NCBI GenBank assembly: GCA_028571685.1
Contig: CM053164.1
Location: forward strand, 36,568,501 to 36,632,500
Reading direction: 5' to 3'
Length of the DNA: 64,000 nucleotides
Source of the DNA: Heterohyrax brucei
Lineage: Eukaryota; Chordata; Mammalia; Hyracoidea; Procaviidae
Positions 50,001-59,900 of the stretch are shown here, one piece after another. The notes beneath the pieces are model-generated. The model was not told where the DNA came from and did not search any database. It saw nothing but the letters and a program-made list of their open reading frames with translations. The translations under genes and the position numbers were made by a program. Every line of letters starts with the position of its first letter. Positions within the stretch are counted from its first letter, which is position 1.

Positions 50001-51498
50001 TGAGGGTCACAGAGGCAGGGCCACGAACCCCAGAGAGGCACACAGAGATGCACACAGATGTGTGAATGACCAGCATCTGCAGAGCTCCCTGCAGTATAGA
50101 CCGAGTTGAACAGTCCTGGTTTTTAGAAGTACTTCCTTTCCTTATGTAGCGGTTAAATGCTATGGCTGCTAACCAAAAGGTCAGCAGTTTGAATCCACTA
50201 GGTGCTCCTTGGAAACTCCATGGCAACAGACTTTTGTTTCTCCTCCTTTCCTTAGCTTCAGTGACAGCACCAACAAAAACCAAACCCACTGCCACCAAGT
50301 CGATTCTGACTCATGACCCCACAGGACAGAACTGCTCCATAGTTTCCAGGGAGTACATGGTGGATTCAAACTGCCAACCTTTTGGTCAGCAGACGTAGCA
50401 CTTAAACAGTATACCACCAGGGTTTCCAGCGACAGCACAGTCTCCTGGATTTTCTCCCACTATTCTAGTCACACCTTCTTCTTTCACTGCCCTTTGGATG
50501 GAGGTATTCAAAGACTCCCTTCTTAACCCCCATTACTCTGGCTCAACACAGCCCCTGAAGGCCTCTACTTGTTGGACGTATAGTCCCTCTTCTGGGCCGG
50601 CAACTCCTAAAGCTGCCCTACCACCCTCGACGGCCTTCAAGTTCCAGACCCGCACTGTTAGCTCTCATTTGGACATCTTCACCACTGCCCGACAGGCATG
50701 TCATTCTCAGTGAGGCTGAAACTGAACTCCTCTTCTTCCCCCAAGTCGGTTCACCCTCCTGTGTTCTCTCAGTGATGGCACAGCACCACCTTCCAGCCTG
50801 GGAGCCGGAGGCCTGGGAGAGCCGGCTTCCGCTCTCCCTTTCTGGGGGCCGTGCTGAGCAGCTCTGAGCCTCGTCCGCCTGCTGACACAGTGCTAACACA
50901 GTGCTCCTGTCTTACTGCACGGGGACTGTCTGCTCACCGGTCTGGCCTTCCCAGTAGACTGCAGAGGCCTTGAAGGCTGGGGAGGTGTTTACCCATTTCT
51001 GTACCCTCGGAGCCCGGCACAGAGCCTAACTAAGACCACATGGGCTCTCAGGACAGAAGCTGCAGTGTAAGCGCATCTGACACAGGTGGCACTGGCAAGT
51101 CTGTATACATGTTTTTGCAGATGTCCACACACTCACAAATACATGGGCACATGAATGTGCACAAAACACCCAGGAGAGGGAGTAACTGGCGGCAGCAGCA
51201 GCCCCTCCCTTGCCAGTGTTCGCAGCCCAGACTCTTCAGCACAGGAACACTGGGATCCTGCTTTATATCTCAGGGAAGAAAGGACAAAGGATGGGGGATT
51301 ACTTGTTGAGTCTTGGAGAAACAAAGAGTTGTATTTTATTAACAGTGTCCACTAAGGAGAGGAATTGCTGGGAAGACAGGAGCAGCCACTGAAACTTCCA
51401 TGGGCATCTGTGGCAGGACAGAGGCCTCCCCCCACATCCATCCTTCACCTTGGTTTCTTTCCCTTCCTTACAGGAGAGCCAGCTACAGCCTTGCTTAA
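37973..51498 (+). CDS. MFSD2B: MFSD2B, sphingosine-1-phosphate exporter (complete coding region, 14 exons)
   Basis: Major-facilitator transporter that exports sphingosine-1-phosphate from erythrocytes and platelets into plasma; a 12-helix plasma-membrane protein and paralogue of the brain lysolipid transporter MFSD2A. Fourteen exons join without a frame break into 504 codons plus TAA, the length I know for the human protein. Recognisable blocks are [20 protein letters not shown] (helix 1), the loop [46 protein letters not shown] and the C-terminal tail RRASYSLA. Asp92 in the A-D-P motif matches the aspartate needed for transport in the MFSD2 family. Cys209 and Cys444 may form the extracellular disulfide known from MFSD2A, and N211-D-S is a glycosylation sequon near Cys209. 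The start ATG at 37973 has G at -3 and +4. Exon 1 is poorly conserved, as is usual for the cytosolic N terminus. No defect is seen, so the gene looks functional. Confidence 0.97.
38925..39055 (+). mobile_element. MIR-type ancient SINE
   Basis: CAACAACCCTATGAGATACA, then TTTTACAGGTGAGGAAACAA and GGTCACATAGCTAG. Confidence 0.8.
39599..39712 (-). mobile_element. AfroSINE
   Basis: GTCAATTCCAACTCACAGTG, then ACCACTGTGCCACCAGGATT. Confidence 0.85.
40001..40060 (-). mobile_element. AfroSINE fragment
   Basis: GACTCACAGTGACCCTATAT and AGAACTGTCCTGTAG. Only the 3' part is present. Confidence 0.7.
40735..40875 (+). mobile_element. MIR-type ancient SINE
   Basis: AACAACCCGGTGATATTGTC, GGAAAGGTGAGGAAAATGCG and AGCCTAGGTCTCCTGACTCC. 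Confidence 0.6.
41009..41160 (-). mobile_element. AfroSINE just upstream of MFSD2B exon 2
   Basis: TCATTTCCAATTCAGTGACC, then TTTTTGGTTAGCGGCTG and AAACCACCGGGACTTC. It ends about 140 bases before the exon. Confidence 0.9.
41303..41428 (+). CDS. MFSD2B: MFSD2B exon 2 (helix 1)
   Basis: The acceptor is TGTCTCCCCCAG and the donor GTAAGT. It holds 42 codons, starting [16 protein letters not shown] and ending [10 protein letters not shown]. The nearer AG at 41338 would drop the conserved LSFxTK segment, so the upstream acceptor was chosen. Confidence 0.95.
41592..42310 (+). mobile_element. Old L1 3' end split by an AfroSINE (intron 2 of MFSD2B)
   Basis: CCCAGCCTTATTTGTAGTGG and AATGATCCCATTTTAACAAAGG belong to L1 ends. 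The SINE lies at 41691-41852. Confidence 0.65.
41691..41852 (+). mobile_element. AfroSINE
   Basis: AGCCCTGGGGGCACAGGGGT head and GTGGGAGTTGACTTGACAGC tail. Confidence 0.85.
42640..42764 (+). CDS. MFSD2B: MFSD2B exon 3
   Basis: Encodes [20 protein letters not shown], the transport aspartate (DP) and [17 protein letters not shown], spanning helix 2 and the loop to helix 3. The donor GTGAGC lies inside the Trp codon. Confidence 0.96.
43309..43432 (+). CDS. MFSD2B: MFSD2B exon 4
   Basis: The acceptor is CCTCCACAG and the donor GTGAGT. Encodes [20 protein letters not shown] and then [11 protein letters not shown], covering helix 3 and the start of helix 4. Confidence 0.96.
43455..43910. repeat. 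Interspersed repeat, family not assigned (MFSD2B intron 4)
   Basis: Text such as ACCTAGTGCTGCTATAACAG, AGGAGGCTGGAAGTCCAAAC and GGGGGAACATAATCCAAACA is of a kind found many times in mammalian genomes. I cannot name the family. Confidence 0.5.
44119..44197 (+). CDS. MFSD2B: MFSD2B exon 5
   Basis: The acceptor is CACCCCAG and the donor GTGAGT. Encodes [20 protein letters not shown] and DSATAY, a highly conserved family block. Confidence 0.96.
44333..44463 (+). CDS. MFSD2B: MFSD2B exon 6
   Basis: The acceptor is GTGTCCCCAG and the donor GTAAGT. Encodes [20 protein letters not shown] and a loop with Cys209 and the N-D-S sequon. Confidence 0.95.
45061..45212 (+). mobile_element. AfroSINE
   Basis: GAAGTCCTGGTGGCCTAATG head; GTCAGAACTGACTCGACAGC tail. 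Confidence 0.93.
45712..45905. mobile_element. MER5-type hAT MITE
   Basis: GGTTCTCAAATTGTGGTCCT, GACCAGCAGCATCAGTATCA and CTCCAGGGGTTCTGAT match the reversed MER5 pattern. Confidence 0.75.
46596..46972 (-). mobile_element. L1 3' end, 5' truncated
   Basis: The poly(T) at 46596-46608 is the reversed tail; the body shares GCAGCTTCCACTGCTCTCCC, CAGTGACAGCAC and AAGTCCAATCCATTCCTGTC with the copies at 21860 and 63143. Confidence 0.9.
47433..47523 (+). CDS. MFSD2B: MFSD2B exon 7
   Basis: The acceptor is TGTCCCACAG and the donor GTAACA. Encodes [20 protein letters not shown] and GVKEQP, helix 6. Confidence 0.95.
47639..47760 (+). CDS. MFSD2B: MFSD2B exon 8
   Basis: The acceptor is TGTTGCAG and the donor GTACAT. 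Encodes the central cytosolic linker ([14 protein letters not shown]) and helix 7 start ([13 protein letters not shown]). Confidence 0.95.
48204..48287 (+). CDS. MFSD2B: MFSD2B exon 9
   Basis: The acceptor is CCTCCTCAG and the donor GTGAGC. Encodes [20 protein letters not shown] and then QKLVLTIL. Confidence 0.95.
48581..48661 (+). CDS. MFSD2B: MFSD2B exon 10
   Basis: The acceptor is CCTTCACAG and the donor GTGAGT. Encodes [20 protein letters not shown] and TPALGIF. Confidence 0.95.
48889..48998 (+). CDS. MFSD2B: MFSD2B exon 11
   Basis: The acceptor is GTCTTCTCAG and the donor GTAGGC. Encodes [20 protein letters not shown] and [13 protein letters not shown], helices 9-10. Confidence 0.95.
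49295..49438 (+). CDS. MFSD2B: MFSD2B exon 12
   Basis: The acceptor is TACCCCCAG and the donor GTGAGT. Encodes [40 protein letters not shown] and GISTLSL. This acidic DVVDDF block is a family hallmark. Confidence 0.96.
49799..49984 (+). CDS. MFSD2B: MFSD2B exon 13
   Basis: The acceptor is GTTTCTCCAG and the donor GTGGGT. Encodes [20 protein letters not shown] (with Cys444), helix 12 and the cytosolic tail to SRQLSLR. Confidence 0.95.
50143..50227 (+). mobile_element. AfroSINE, 5' and middle part
   Basis: GCTGCTAACCAAAAGGTCAG, AGTTTGAATCCACTAGGTGC and CTTGGAAACTCCATGGCAAC. The tail is missing. Confidence 0.88.
50270..50429 (-). mobile_element. AfroSINE, full
   Basis: AACCAAACCCACTGCCACCA, CTTTTGGTCAGCAGACG and ATACCACCAGGGTTTCC. 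Opposite orientation to the copy 43 bases upstream. Confidence 0.94.
51474..51498 (+). CDS. MFSD2B: MFSD2B exon 14 (last seven codons, stop TAA)
   Basis: The acceptor is CTTCCTTACAG. The split Arg codon is followed by RASYSLA and TAA at 51496-51498. The tail RRxSYSLA agrees with the human C terminus as I remember it, so this tiny coding piece is secure although only 25 bases long. Confidence 0.93.
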
Positions 51499-52165
51499 AG
51501 TTTGAGACTTCTTCTGTGAGCTGGAAGAGGAAGAGTCACAGTGTCTTCTGGGCCTAAAGTCACCCTTTCCTCCCAGCCTTTTAGCACCCCCACCTAGCAC
51601 TGCAGCACGCAACTTGTCTTTCCTTTGGGATATGGTGTTGTCTCCTGCTAAGATTGGCCTGGACTCAAGGACCTCTTCCTGATCAGTTCTTGCCTGTCAA
51701 CCACAGACCATGCCAGACAGGCTCCCTGGCCCTGACTACCCTTGACCCTGGACTGCAGACTCCCTGTGGGAATACTAAGCCCTACAACTTGCTTAGATGG
51801 CAAAGCTCACCTGACAGAGGGCAGTTGTACAGACCTGGTGGCTTTCCTAAGGCTCCAGTAGACATTTGCTAAAGACACAAAGAGAGGCTGACAGACACAC
51901 ATGAATGGACAGAACAGGGACAGACGGCACACTCAGGTGTTCGGTAAAAGAAACACAGATGGGTACAATGAGACCAAGAGACCCAGCAGTTGGGACAATA
52001 GAACAGGATACTAGAGGTACTTCTCAGGTCCTTCCTGTTTCTCATAAGTTGTGGACACTTTCTGTAAGTAGACAGACAGTGATACAGGTCACCAAAGGCC
52101 ATGCTTTTTCTTTCTACTGAGGTTTATTTCTACAAAAGCAAATTAAAGTTCCCATTGCCTAGAAG
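51499..52165 (+). other. MFSD2B: MFSD2B 3' UTR with probable poly(A) signal
   Basis: About 650 bases of non-repetitive sequence follow the stop codon. ATTAAA at 52142-52147 is the first good poly(A) signal, and a (TG)n run begins about 60 bases later. The end point is inferred. Confidence 0.55.
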
Positions 52166-53890
52166 TCCTTATACTTAAATCTTGTGCTGTGTCTAGCTAC
52201 ATGTGCATGTGTGTGTGCGTGTGTGTGTGTGTGCAGTGTGACTTTTTAATAATGCAGTTGGTAAAATGTAGCTGTGCCTTCCCATTTCACTTCCTGGGAA
52301 CCTCCGGTTACAACAGAGGTGGGGCCAGTACTAGAAGTCATTGAGCCTGGCTTGTGTCCTCAGAGCACAAATCCTTGACTGCATGTTCTCAGACCGAGTT
52401 GAGGCTTCTGTGTGTTGGGGGCTGGGGAGAGATGGAGGCCTTGTAGGCCTAGATATCCAGCCACTTCTGATTAGAGAAGCCTAGGCACCTTAAACAGGGT
52501 AGGGAGAGGGTGCTGAGGGGTACAGTCTTACCTTTCCATGTCTCCTCAGCCCTCTTCCATAAAGTCAGTCAACCCTCCCAAGCCCACTGCCCAGGGCCAA
52601 GCCCCCCTTCTCTACCTCTCCTTTAGACTTATAGCTGCCTCTTTACTGGCCAGACCTCTCCTGAGTCCCCCAGATGCCTGACCAGGGGGAGCAAGTGCAG
52701 GGGGCAGGGGAGCTGCCTCGGTCTCCTGGCTCTCTGCCTGACTAGAGAGGACACAGGTTCTAGGAGTGTCACACCAGGAGAAGACTCATAGAACCCCACT
52801 GTCAGGCACCTGGGAAAACACATTTAGGATAGTCCTGCAATGAAGGGTGGGATCCAAGCAGGAGAAATTCACAGGAAGAGGGCTCAGTTTCAGCAAAGGT
52901 CCAGAAGGTCTAGGATGGGAGCACAGTGGTGTGGTCTGGCAGGGTGTCTACGAAGCACCTCTTGGTGGGATACAGCAATAGCTGTGGGGACTGGTACTAT
53001 GCACTGGGTGACTTGTGGCCCATCTAGGAAGGCATTCTCCTAGGCCTGCAGATGAGGCAGAGGCGCTGGACTTGTAGAGCCCAGCCTTCTGTGGCAGGTA
53101 TCCTTAGGCTCCCGGCTAGTGGCTACTTGCCTCTCAGATGGGACAAGACAAGAGACAATAGCTGCCAGAGTGGGACCTCAGACAAGTGCCTCCACCCAGG
53201 GTTTCCCTCCTGGGACTTGGCATCTCAACTCTACACTTCCAGCTGCACCCACTAATGCCATGAGTGCTTACCTGGTGCCAGCTGAGATTCAGTCCCAGGG
53301 TTACAGAAATGAAGAAGGCCCAACATCTGTCTTCCCAGAGATCACGGTATTGTGGGAGGTCCACCTCTGGAGGTCAGGGGACAGATCCCAGAGAAAGGGA
53401 GTCACTGTGGGCTGAGCAAATACCTTAAAGGTGTTTTGTTTGTTCCTCACAGCATTCCTGTGAAGTAGATACTTTTATTTGCATATCCAGATGCAGAAAC
53501 AGGCTAGGGAGACTACTCGCCTTGCCTAAGATGAGCCAGCGGTGGAACTGAGTCTTCAACACAGTATGTGCTGGAAGAACAGCCATGACCAGACCCTGGT
53601 ATCACTGAGATCACTTCTCCCCTGGAACCTAATGCAAGCCCCTGACTCAGACTGCACGCTCTAGGTACGCTGTATTCCCATTACTCCTGCTCTCTGACCT
53701 CCAGCTCCCAAGCTGCCATTCACGTCCACATCCCCCTTCTGACATTAATCCTTCTGCTACAGCAGGAGGACCTCTCCCTGCCACCACAGCCAGTCCCTGG
53801 ACTTACCCTGGCAAACAGCAGGCACACCTCTGGCCCTTCCCTCTCTACTACTGCCTTCGTCACTACTTAAATCCAAGAGAATCTTTTCAA
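52160..53890. other. Intergenic DNA between MFSD2B and WDCP
   Basis: A (TG)n run lies at 52205-52233 and a MIR-type SINE at about 53430-53560 (CAGCATTCCTGTGAAGTAGA, GATGCAGAAACAGGCTAGGG). The rest is mostly unique and shows no exon. Confidence 0.6.
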
Positions 53891-53894
53891 ACGC

Positions 53895-54265
53895 TTACAG
53901 TAGGAGACATTTACAAGAGTATTCAACACAGTATTGTACATAATCACTAAAAAAAAATCAGAGAACAATCCAAACATCTTTCGTAGGCAAACTGATAAAC
54001 TGTGATAATAACTACAAAACACTGAAAGTAACATAAATGTACTCAGAAGGCTGAATCTGAAACTCTGAATGGGAAAAAAACAAGTAAAAGAAGATGATGT
54101 ATACAGTACCACCTTTATATATAAAGTTCATCAGATTGTTTAGCTTAGCACATACATGTGGTGACTTTTTTTTTTTTTAGAAAAGGAATGAAGAAATGAT
54201 AATTACAGCAATCAAGGGATTAGTTACCTCAGGGGTGGAGCTATACCAATGGGATCAAAAAAGGA
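53895..54265 (+). mobile_element. Old L1 3' end
   Basis: ACACAGTATTGTACATAATC, AACAATCCAAACATCTTTCG and GATAATTACAGCAATCAAGG follow the L1 3' end order. Confidence 0.6.
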
Positions 54266-54271
54266 TAAACC

Positions 54272-54431
54272 AGAAAACCAAACCCACTGCCACTATATTC
54301 TGACTCACAGTGACTCTACAGACAAAGAAGAATTGCCCCACAGTTCCCAAGAAGTGCCTGGTATATCTGAACTGCTGACCTTCTGGTTAGCAGCCATAGT
54401 TCACTTAAGTACGATGTCACCAGGGTTTCCC
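54272..54431 (-). mobile_element. AfroSINE
   Basis: AACCAAACCCACTGCCACTA tail side; CTTCTGGTTAGCAGCC and GTCACCAGGGTTTCCC head side. Confidence 0.94.
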
Positions 54432-54475
54432 AGAAAGGGATACACAGGGAAACTGAACATTTCTAGTAGTGTTCT

Positions 54476-54637
54476 GGAAACCCTGGTGGAGTCGTAGTTA
54501 AGTGCTACGTCTGCCAACCAAAAAGTTGGCAGCTCGAATCTACCAAGTGCTCCTTGGAAACTCCACGGAGCATTTCTACTCTGCCCCATAGGATCGCTAT
54601 GAGTCAGAACCAACTCAATGGCAGTGAGTTTGGTTCT
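54476..54637 (+). mobile_element. AfroSINE
   Basis: GGAAACCCTGGTGGAGTCGT head; CGCTATGAGTCAGAACCAAC tail. Confidence 0.94.
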
Positions 54638-54702
54638 AGCGTTCTAGTTTTTGAGTTAGACAGTGGCTAGATCATTCTTTCAGTAAGGTATCAGTAAGTC
54701 TG

Positions 54703-54862
54703 CCTGTACCCGATAGCACAGGGGTTACGAGTTCTGCTGCTAACACTGGCTGGCAACGCAAACTCACCAGGCACTCTGGAAATGCTGTGTGGCTGTGCGA
54801 CTCCACCTGATAGGGTCACTGGGGGTTGGAATCGACTTGGGTGGCAATGCACTTGTTTTTTT
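54703..54862 (+). mobile_element. AfroSINE, diverged
   Basis: CGATAGCACAGGGGTTACGA and GGGGGTTGGAATCGACTTGG. Confidence 0.88.
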
Positions 54863-54865
54863 CAG

Positions 54866-56847
54866 GTTTATATGTTGCATATAATACATACAGTAGACAT
54901 CATCTATGAAAAATTTAGAAAAATTTGGGTGCCAAATGGGATATGTAAATAACATATTTCATTATGAAACACATTTTTGACATCATGTTAAACAGTTAAC
55001 TTACAGAACTCAGCTCTTCTCTCCATGTCTGCAAAGTCGACAAACACTGGATGACCTTCTAGGGTTTCAATGACTTATCATAGCAAGAGAGGCCAAGGAG
55101 ATGTCTCTTGTATGAGAGTTGCCATGGAGTCAGATTTGTTGTAAAGAAACAGGTAATCTATACTCTGAACTGTCTACCAGAACAACTACAGAGAAAACAT
55201 CAGTAGCTTTTCTCTGTACTAGCAATAATCGCCAAGAAAATACCATGAAAACATTTGCAATAGACACAACAAACATTAGTGATTTTTTAAGACTCATCCA
55301 AAGAATGAGACCAGAGAAATGGTGACTGTAATACACATCCTGAGGACTCACAGTGACCTTACTCAAGGGTCCCCACCCCCTCTTCAGGCTTCACAATAGT
55401 TGTGACCTCATGACACCCAGTCATTTCCTTCCCCAAAGGAGCCAGGTCTGATTCTCCTCAGCCACTGCTGTGGCAGCTAAGCCCAGACAAGTGGCCTCCA
55501 CTTCCATTATCCTGGCACTGCCTAATGATCTGAACCACAAAATGCACTCTTGCTTCTTCCCTATCCCTGCTCCATCTTCATAAATGGAAAGAGACAGACA
55601 GCAGTCCCCAAGGGCACAGAGTATTTTCTCTTTGGATAAGGCAAATGTGTACGCCGTTCTACAGCTGGGGCAGTTTATCTGCAGACGTGTTCTGTCGAGC
55701 CACACGCTGATCAATTTGTTGTGCTGCCATAATTGAACTGGACCATTCTGTTTGAAAGTAGGGAACAGTGCTGCCCGCCGGAAGGTGATCAGGGCTGCTT
55801 CCACTCGACGAGGCTGGCCTGTTAGCTCTGAAGTGTGATAAACCGGTACACATTAGCACTGCCTCTGCTTCAGTGACATGACCAACTCGCTGTTCCACTT
55901 CCTCTCACAGACACCACGAAGTGACAAATAAGTTAACGAATAGAGTGACTTATGGGAGGAAATACGAAAATTTTATGATTCCAAGCTGAAAAGCATTTCA
56001 GGAAAAAGAAAACCATGAGTGACAATTGCACAGAACTGTGTTGCGGGCCTCACCAGAGTCCAGCTTGTGTGGAGTCTACAGGAATTGAAGCACTTGACAA
56101 ATTACTTAATGGACCTACAGAGTGAATGGAATAAGCCCAAAGCCAAGATTTAGACCTATCTAGTGCTCTGTCAGCCAGAGATTTTGAGGAAAACAAAAGG
56201 GTTAGGTTTCAGTCCTGGGAGGTCCAGCCAAGACCAGAACTACTGCCTGATGCAGGCAGCATTTAGAGCAGAAGCCAACTAGTTTCCATCAATATCCTAA
56301 CAGTTTTCACTGATTCGTGCTGGCCTGAGCCAGCTGGAGTAATGCTCTCCTGTACTGCTTACCTTCATCTCTAAGTCAAGGAAAAGATCTCTAACAGTGA
56401 TGAGACACTTTTTAAGTGCTCCTAAGACAGCCTGAACACAGGTTTGGGCAAGAGACATAAAGCCTCGAAGAAACCATAAAACACAATCCATATGGCACCA
56501 CTGCATTGTACTGCTCTGGGAACCGTGCCCTTCGACAAAACCACAACAGTCATAAACAGATACAGAACCACCTTCTGAGTCATCTAACAGAGCCTGAGCT
56601 CTGCTGCCGCACAGCCCTGGGGAAAACGGGCAGAGCCAGTGCTTCACCTCTGAACAACAGTGAGACTCCCAGCTGCGAGAGAGAGACTTCACAGTGGAAA
56701 ATAGACCCTGATTTCACTGCTTTCATCTGAAAAGCTATACAGCAAATACTTGACAGAGGAATATCATGCTGTGCTGTCTAATGGTTAGGACAGTCAGTCA
56801 TATCTAAACTTGGGGCAGTACGGACTCTAAGATTTTTAAGAGAAAGG
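54866..56847 (-). other. WDCP: Probable WDCP 3' UTR
   Basis: The stretch past the WDCP stop is mostly non-repetitive until the SINEs at 54,270-54,862. A 3' UTR near 2 kb would fit the human mRNA size as I recall it. A short L1-like shard on the plus strand near 55160-55285 (reading VAFLCTSNN) lies inside. No decisive poly(A) signal was found. Confidence 0.4.
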
Positions 56848-56990
56848 TCAGGATCCAGACTGAGAAAAAGGGTCTTTGAAGACATCTGACCTGGATACTT
56901 TGCCATCTCTTATGATTATCTCCTGTGCGGCTGTGAAAGTTAACGGGATGAAGCCTTCACTGTCAGCAGAGAGAAGGATCCAGAGAGAGT
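56848..56990 (-). CDS. WDCP: WDCP last coding exon, stop TGA
   Basis: The acceptor is GTTTTTCAG before 56990. Encodes [20 protein letters not shown] and [10 protein letters not shown], ending KDPFSQSGS with TGA at 56850-56848. One base off this frame, the DNA just downstream (56846-56778) still reads LSLKN..APSLDMTDCPNH and a stop, resembling the human WDCP tail. Confidence 0.9.
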
Positions 56991-59900
56991 CTGAAAAACA
57001 AAATAAATATACAGGCAATTTAGGATAGTGTCTTATTGAATAAAGAAAAATATGACTAGAGCAGACAGAGTTGTAGAGAGGCAAGTACTCAGGGTTTTGT
57101 ATGGACGATTGACTTGGGTCATAAGCTTGCACTAAGTCACAATAAAAAAATAAAAAAGGAAAATATGACTTTATATGTGGTCTTCTTGAAAGAAGGGGTA
57201 TAGCAATTGATGACACTGGCCTGATTATTAAAAGGTTTTAACAGAGAATGAGGAGCAGGAAGGACTATCAGAGTCAAGGTTATATGACAGGGAGGGGACA
57301 CTGATAACTTACACCCACCCAAAAGCTGATTACCTAGGCACAGTGAAGGGACATACATTTTCACCCAGGCTGGGCATTTATCATGGTTCTAAGCAGGTAT
57401 GTGTATGTGTCCACACACAATTTTGAGGTAGGGGTTGTGTGTAGAGTGCTCCTATCTTATCTTATGTACTGTTAACCAACTATGTCAATTTGGGACAGAA
57501 ACTCTAAGGAAGAGTATCTTTATTCTTTAGATCCACACCAACCTCTGGAGACCCAACGAGGCTGGGTCTATACTTCAGGGGCCTAGATAACCCTGGTGGT
57601 TTGTTCCAGGGTCACCTAGGCACCACTAGTGTAACACATGTCTAGACCATCTGGACTGTCTCTGGTTCTCTTAAGTCTAATGTGTCACACGTTTTCACCT
57701 TGTGACTTCACCTCTGAAAATCCATGCTTCTCTTTTCAAAAAAAAAAATTTTTTAAGTGCTATTTGTAATGGGTGAAAGCTTCCATAGTCAAATGTTAAG
57801 AAAATATGGCAAAGTAAAATACAGTATACCTCAGAACAGACTATCATCTACACATATTAAAAATGACAACTGTAATGAAAATGTGTTAAAAAAAAAACCT
57901 GAAGATACACTGTTAAAGGAAATAATGAAGCAATATTTTATGCTCAACTCGGTACCTGCTGCAATAAAAATGAGGCGAAAGAGCCATGTTCACACCTGCT
58001 ACAGTGTGGGCATGACTCAGTCTGACTCAGTTCCCTGCCATCTAAGAGTGCCCTCAGAGTGGCACCTCCTTTAAGAAATAGTCTGCTGGGCTGCAATGCT
58101 CTTCACACATCAGTGCAACAGGCATATATGAAGTTTTTGTTATTTCCTTATTATTGCTTTGTAACTCTTTTCTAGTTATTCCATGTGTACATTTAAATTT
58201 TCCAGATACATTACAAACTGTCTAGGAGCAGAACCTGTAGTTTTCATGTATTATGATACTCAGAATAGGACTAGGCAACCAGCAGGCAATTACTACTTGT
58301 AAATTATCTAGTGAACCTTTGAAAGGTTGGTTACACCTCATTTTCATTAGTAGTGAAAGTTCCAGAAGAGAAGATGGAGGGGGACAGTGGGGGGTGGGGG
58401 GTTTCTGCATTTAACCCACCGTGCAACATTTCAACCAGAGAGAGGCCGAACGCCTGCTGCAGTGTGCTGAGCCGTAGTTTGCCACTGCAGAGAAGCACTG
58501 CTCTTCTGTCAGTCACAGGACCTACATGACACTTCTTCACACACAGAAATAAAAGTTGTTAAGCAGAGTGCAGAAGCAATGGAGTTAACACTTCTTAGCA
58601 CAATGACTGAACAGTTTCTGTTTTCTTCTTACATCTTACCTCTTACCGCTCTCAGGGAGACTGCAGTTTTCAGTACAGAGCACTGTGCTGACAGCCGAGC
58701 AGGTGCGACACAAATACTAGCTTCCACTTCCTATTGCTCTAATCTTTGCCCAGCTTTGTGACTTTACCTCTAGGAGCCAGCCCTCCTAAAGAATGGCTAC
58801 GGACATTGGAGGACAGTAGCCTGAAAGAGATGACCTGCCCGTGAGCAACTGTGACTTGGCTGTTTTAGATATAACTAGGAATAAATGCCAAGAAAGACAG
58901 CCCTAAGTGGCACAGTGACAAATGATTTGCATAAATAGAATAAACTGCACTGAAAATTCACTTAGCTTACAAAAAGTACAAATGAAAATATATGATGCTT
59001 AAATTTTTAAGTCAGATTAAAAACTGAGTCATCTTTAAAAATGATTTCAAATAGCCCTAAAGATATAAAAAAAAGTTTTAATTTAAGACACATTAAGAGC
59101 TCAAAGGTATAACCATAAAACACAAAATAAAAGTGATAACTTCTAATTATATGATATTTGAAATGATATCTTCATGTAAGCATTGGGAGAACAGTTTTAT
59201 AGGTTGTGTGCCTAGCTCACTTTGCTATCAAAATAATTACAATTCAACATATGATGTCTGTTGACTGCTCAGAAACAAAAATTTCAACTATGAACTAGTT
59301 GGGACTACTCAAAAATATCTATTAATGAGGTTTTAAATAAAGCTGCATCAATAAACTCAAGATCATAAGCAACTAATTCATTTAACTCTTATAAGATGTG
59401 ACTTCTGAAATTAGAGGGAAACTGTTGCTTTTGTTTTTCTTTACTTTTTCTCATTACGAAAGGATCTATGTGCAATACAAAAAGTAAGACACAGAAGTTT
59501 ATAGTGCAGAAATTAAAAACTCCCAATAGTCTACTCTTCAGAGATAACTACTGATCACACTTGCCTGGGTTGCTTCATTATAAACAAAAATCGAGGAAGT
59601 AGAAAATCAAGAAAACATAGTCTTGTCACTGTAATTTTAAAAAAATCTGAATTTCACATTTACAAATAATTTCTAGAAGAGCAACTTCAAATGACCAAAA
59701 AACCACACACAAAAAAAGCTCACATTCAAATAGCAAAGGAAATACAAATTAATAAAAGTAAAATAACACTTCACATGCATAAGACTGGTGAAGAAGTGAA
59801 GAAAAAGGATCGTCTCGTATGTTGCTGACACACATGTAATGATGCACTGTGAAGTAAACACTCTATTCAAAATAGAATCATACATGCTCTTCAAATGTGC

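Noticed and set aside
55421-56692. Minus-strand frames of 127 and 131 codons downstream of WDCP
   Set aside because: Most likely WDCP 3' UTR; no domain, no splice link to the WDCP exons, and residue usage looks random.
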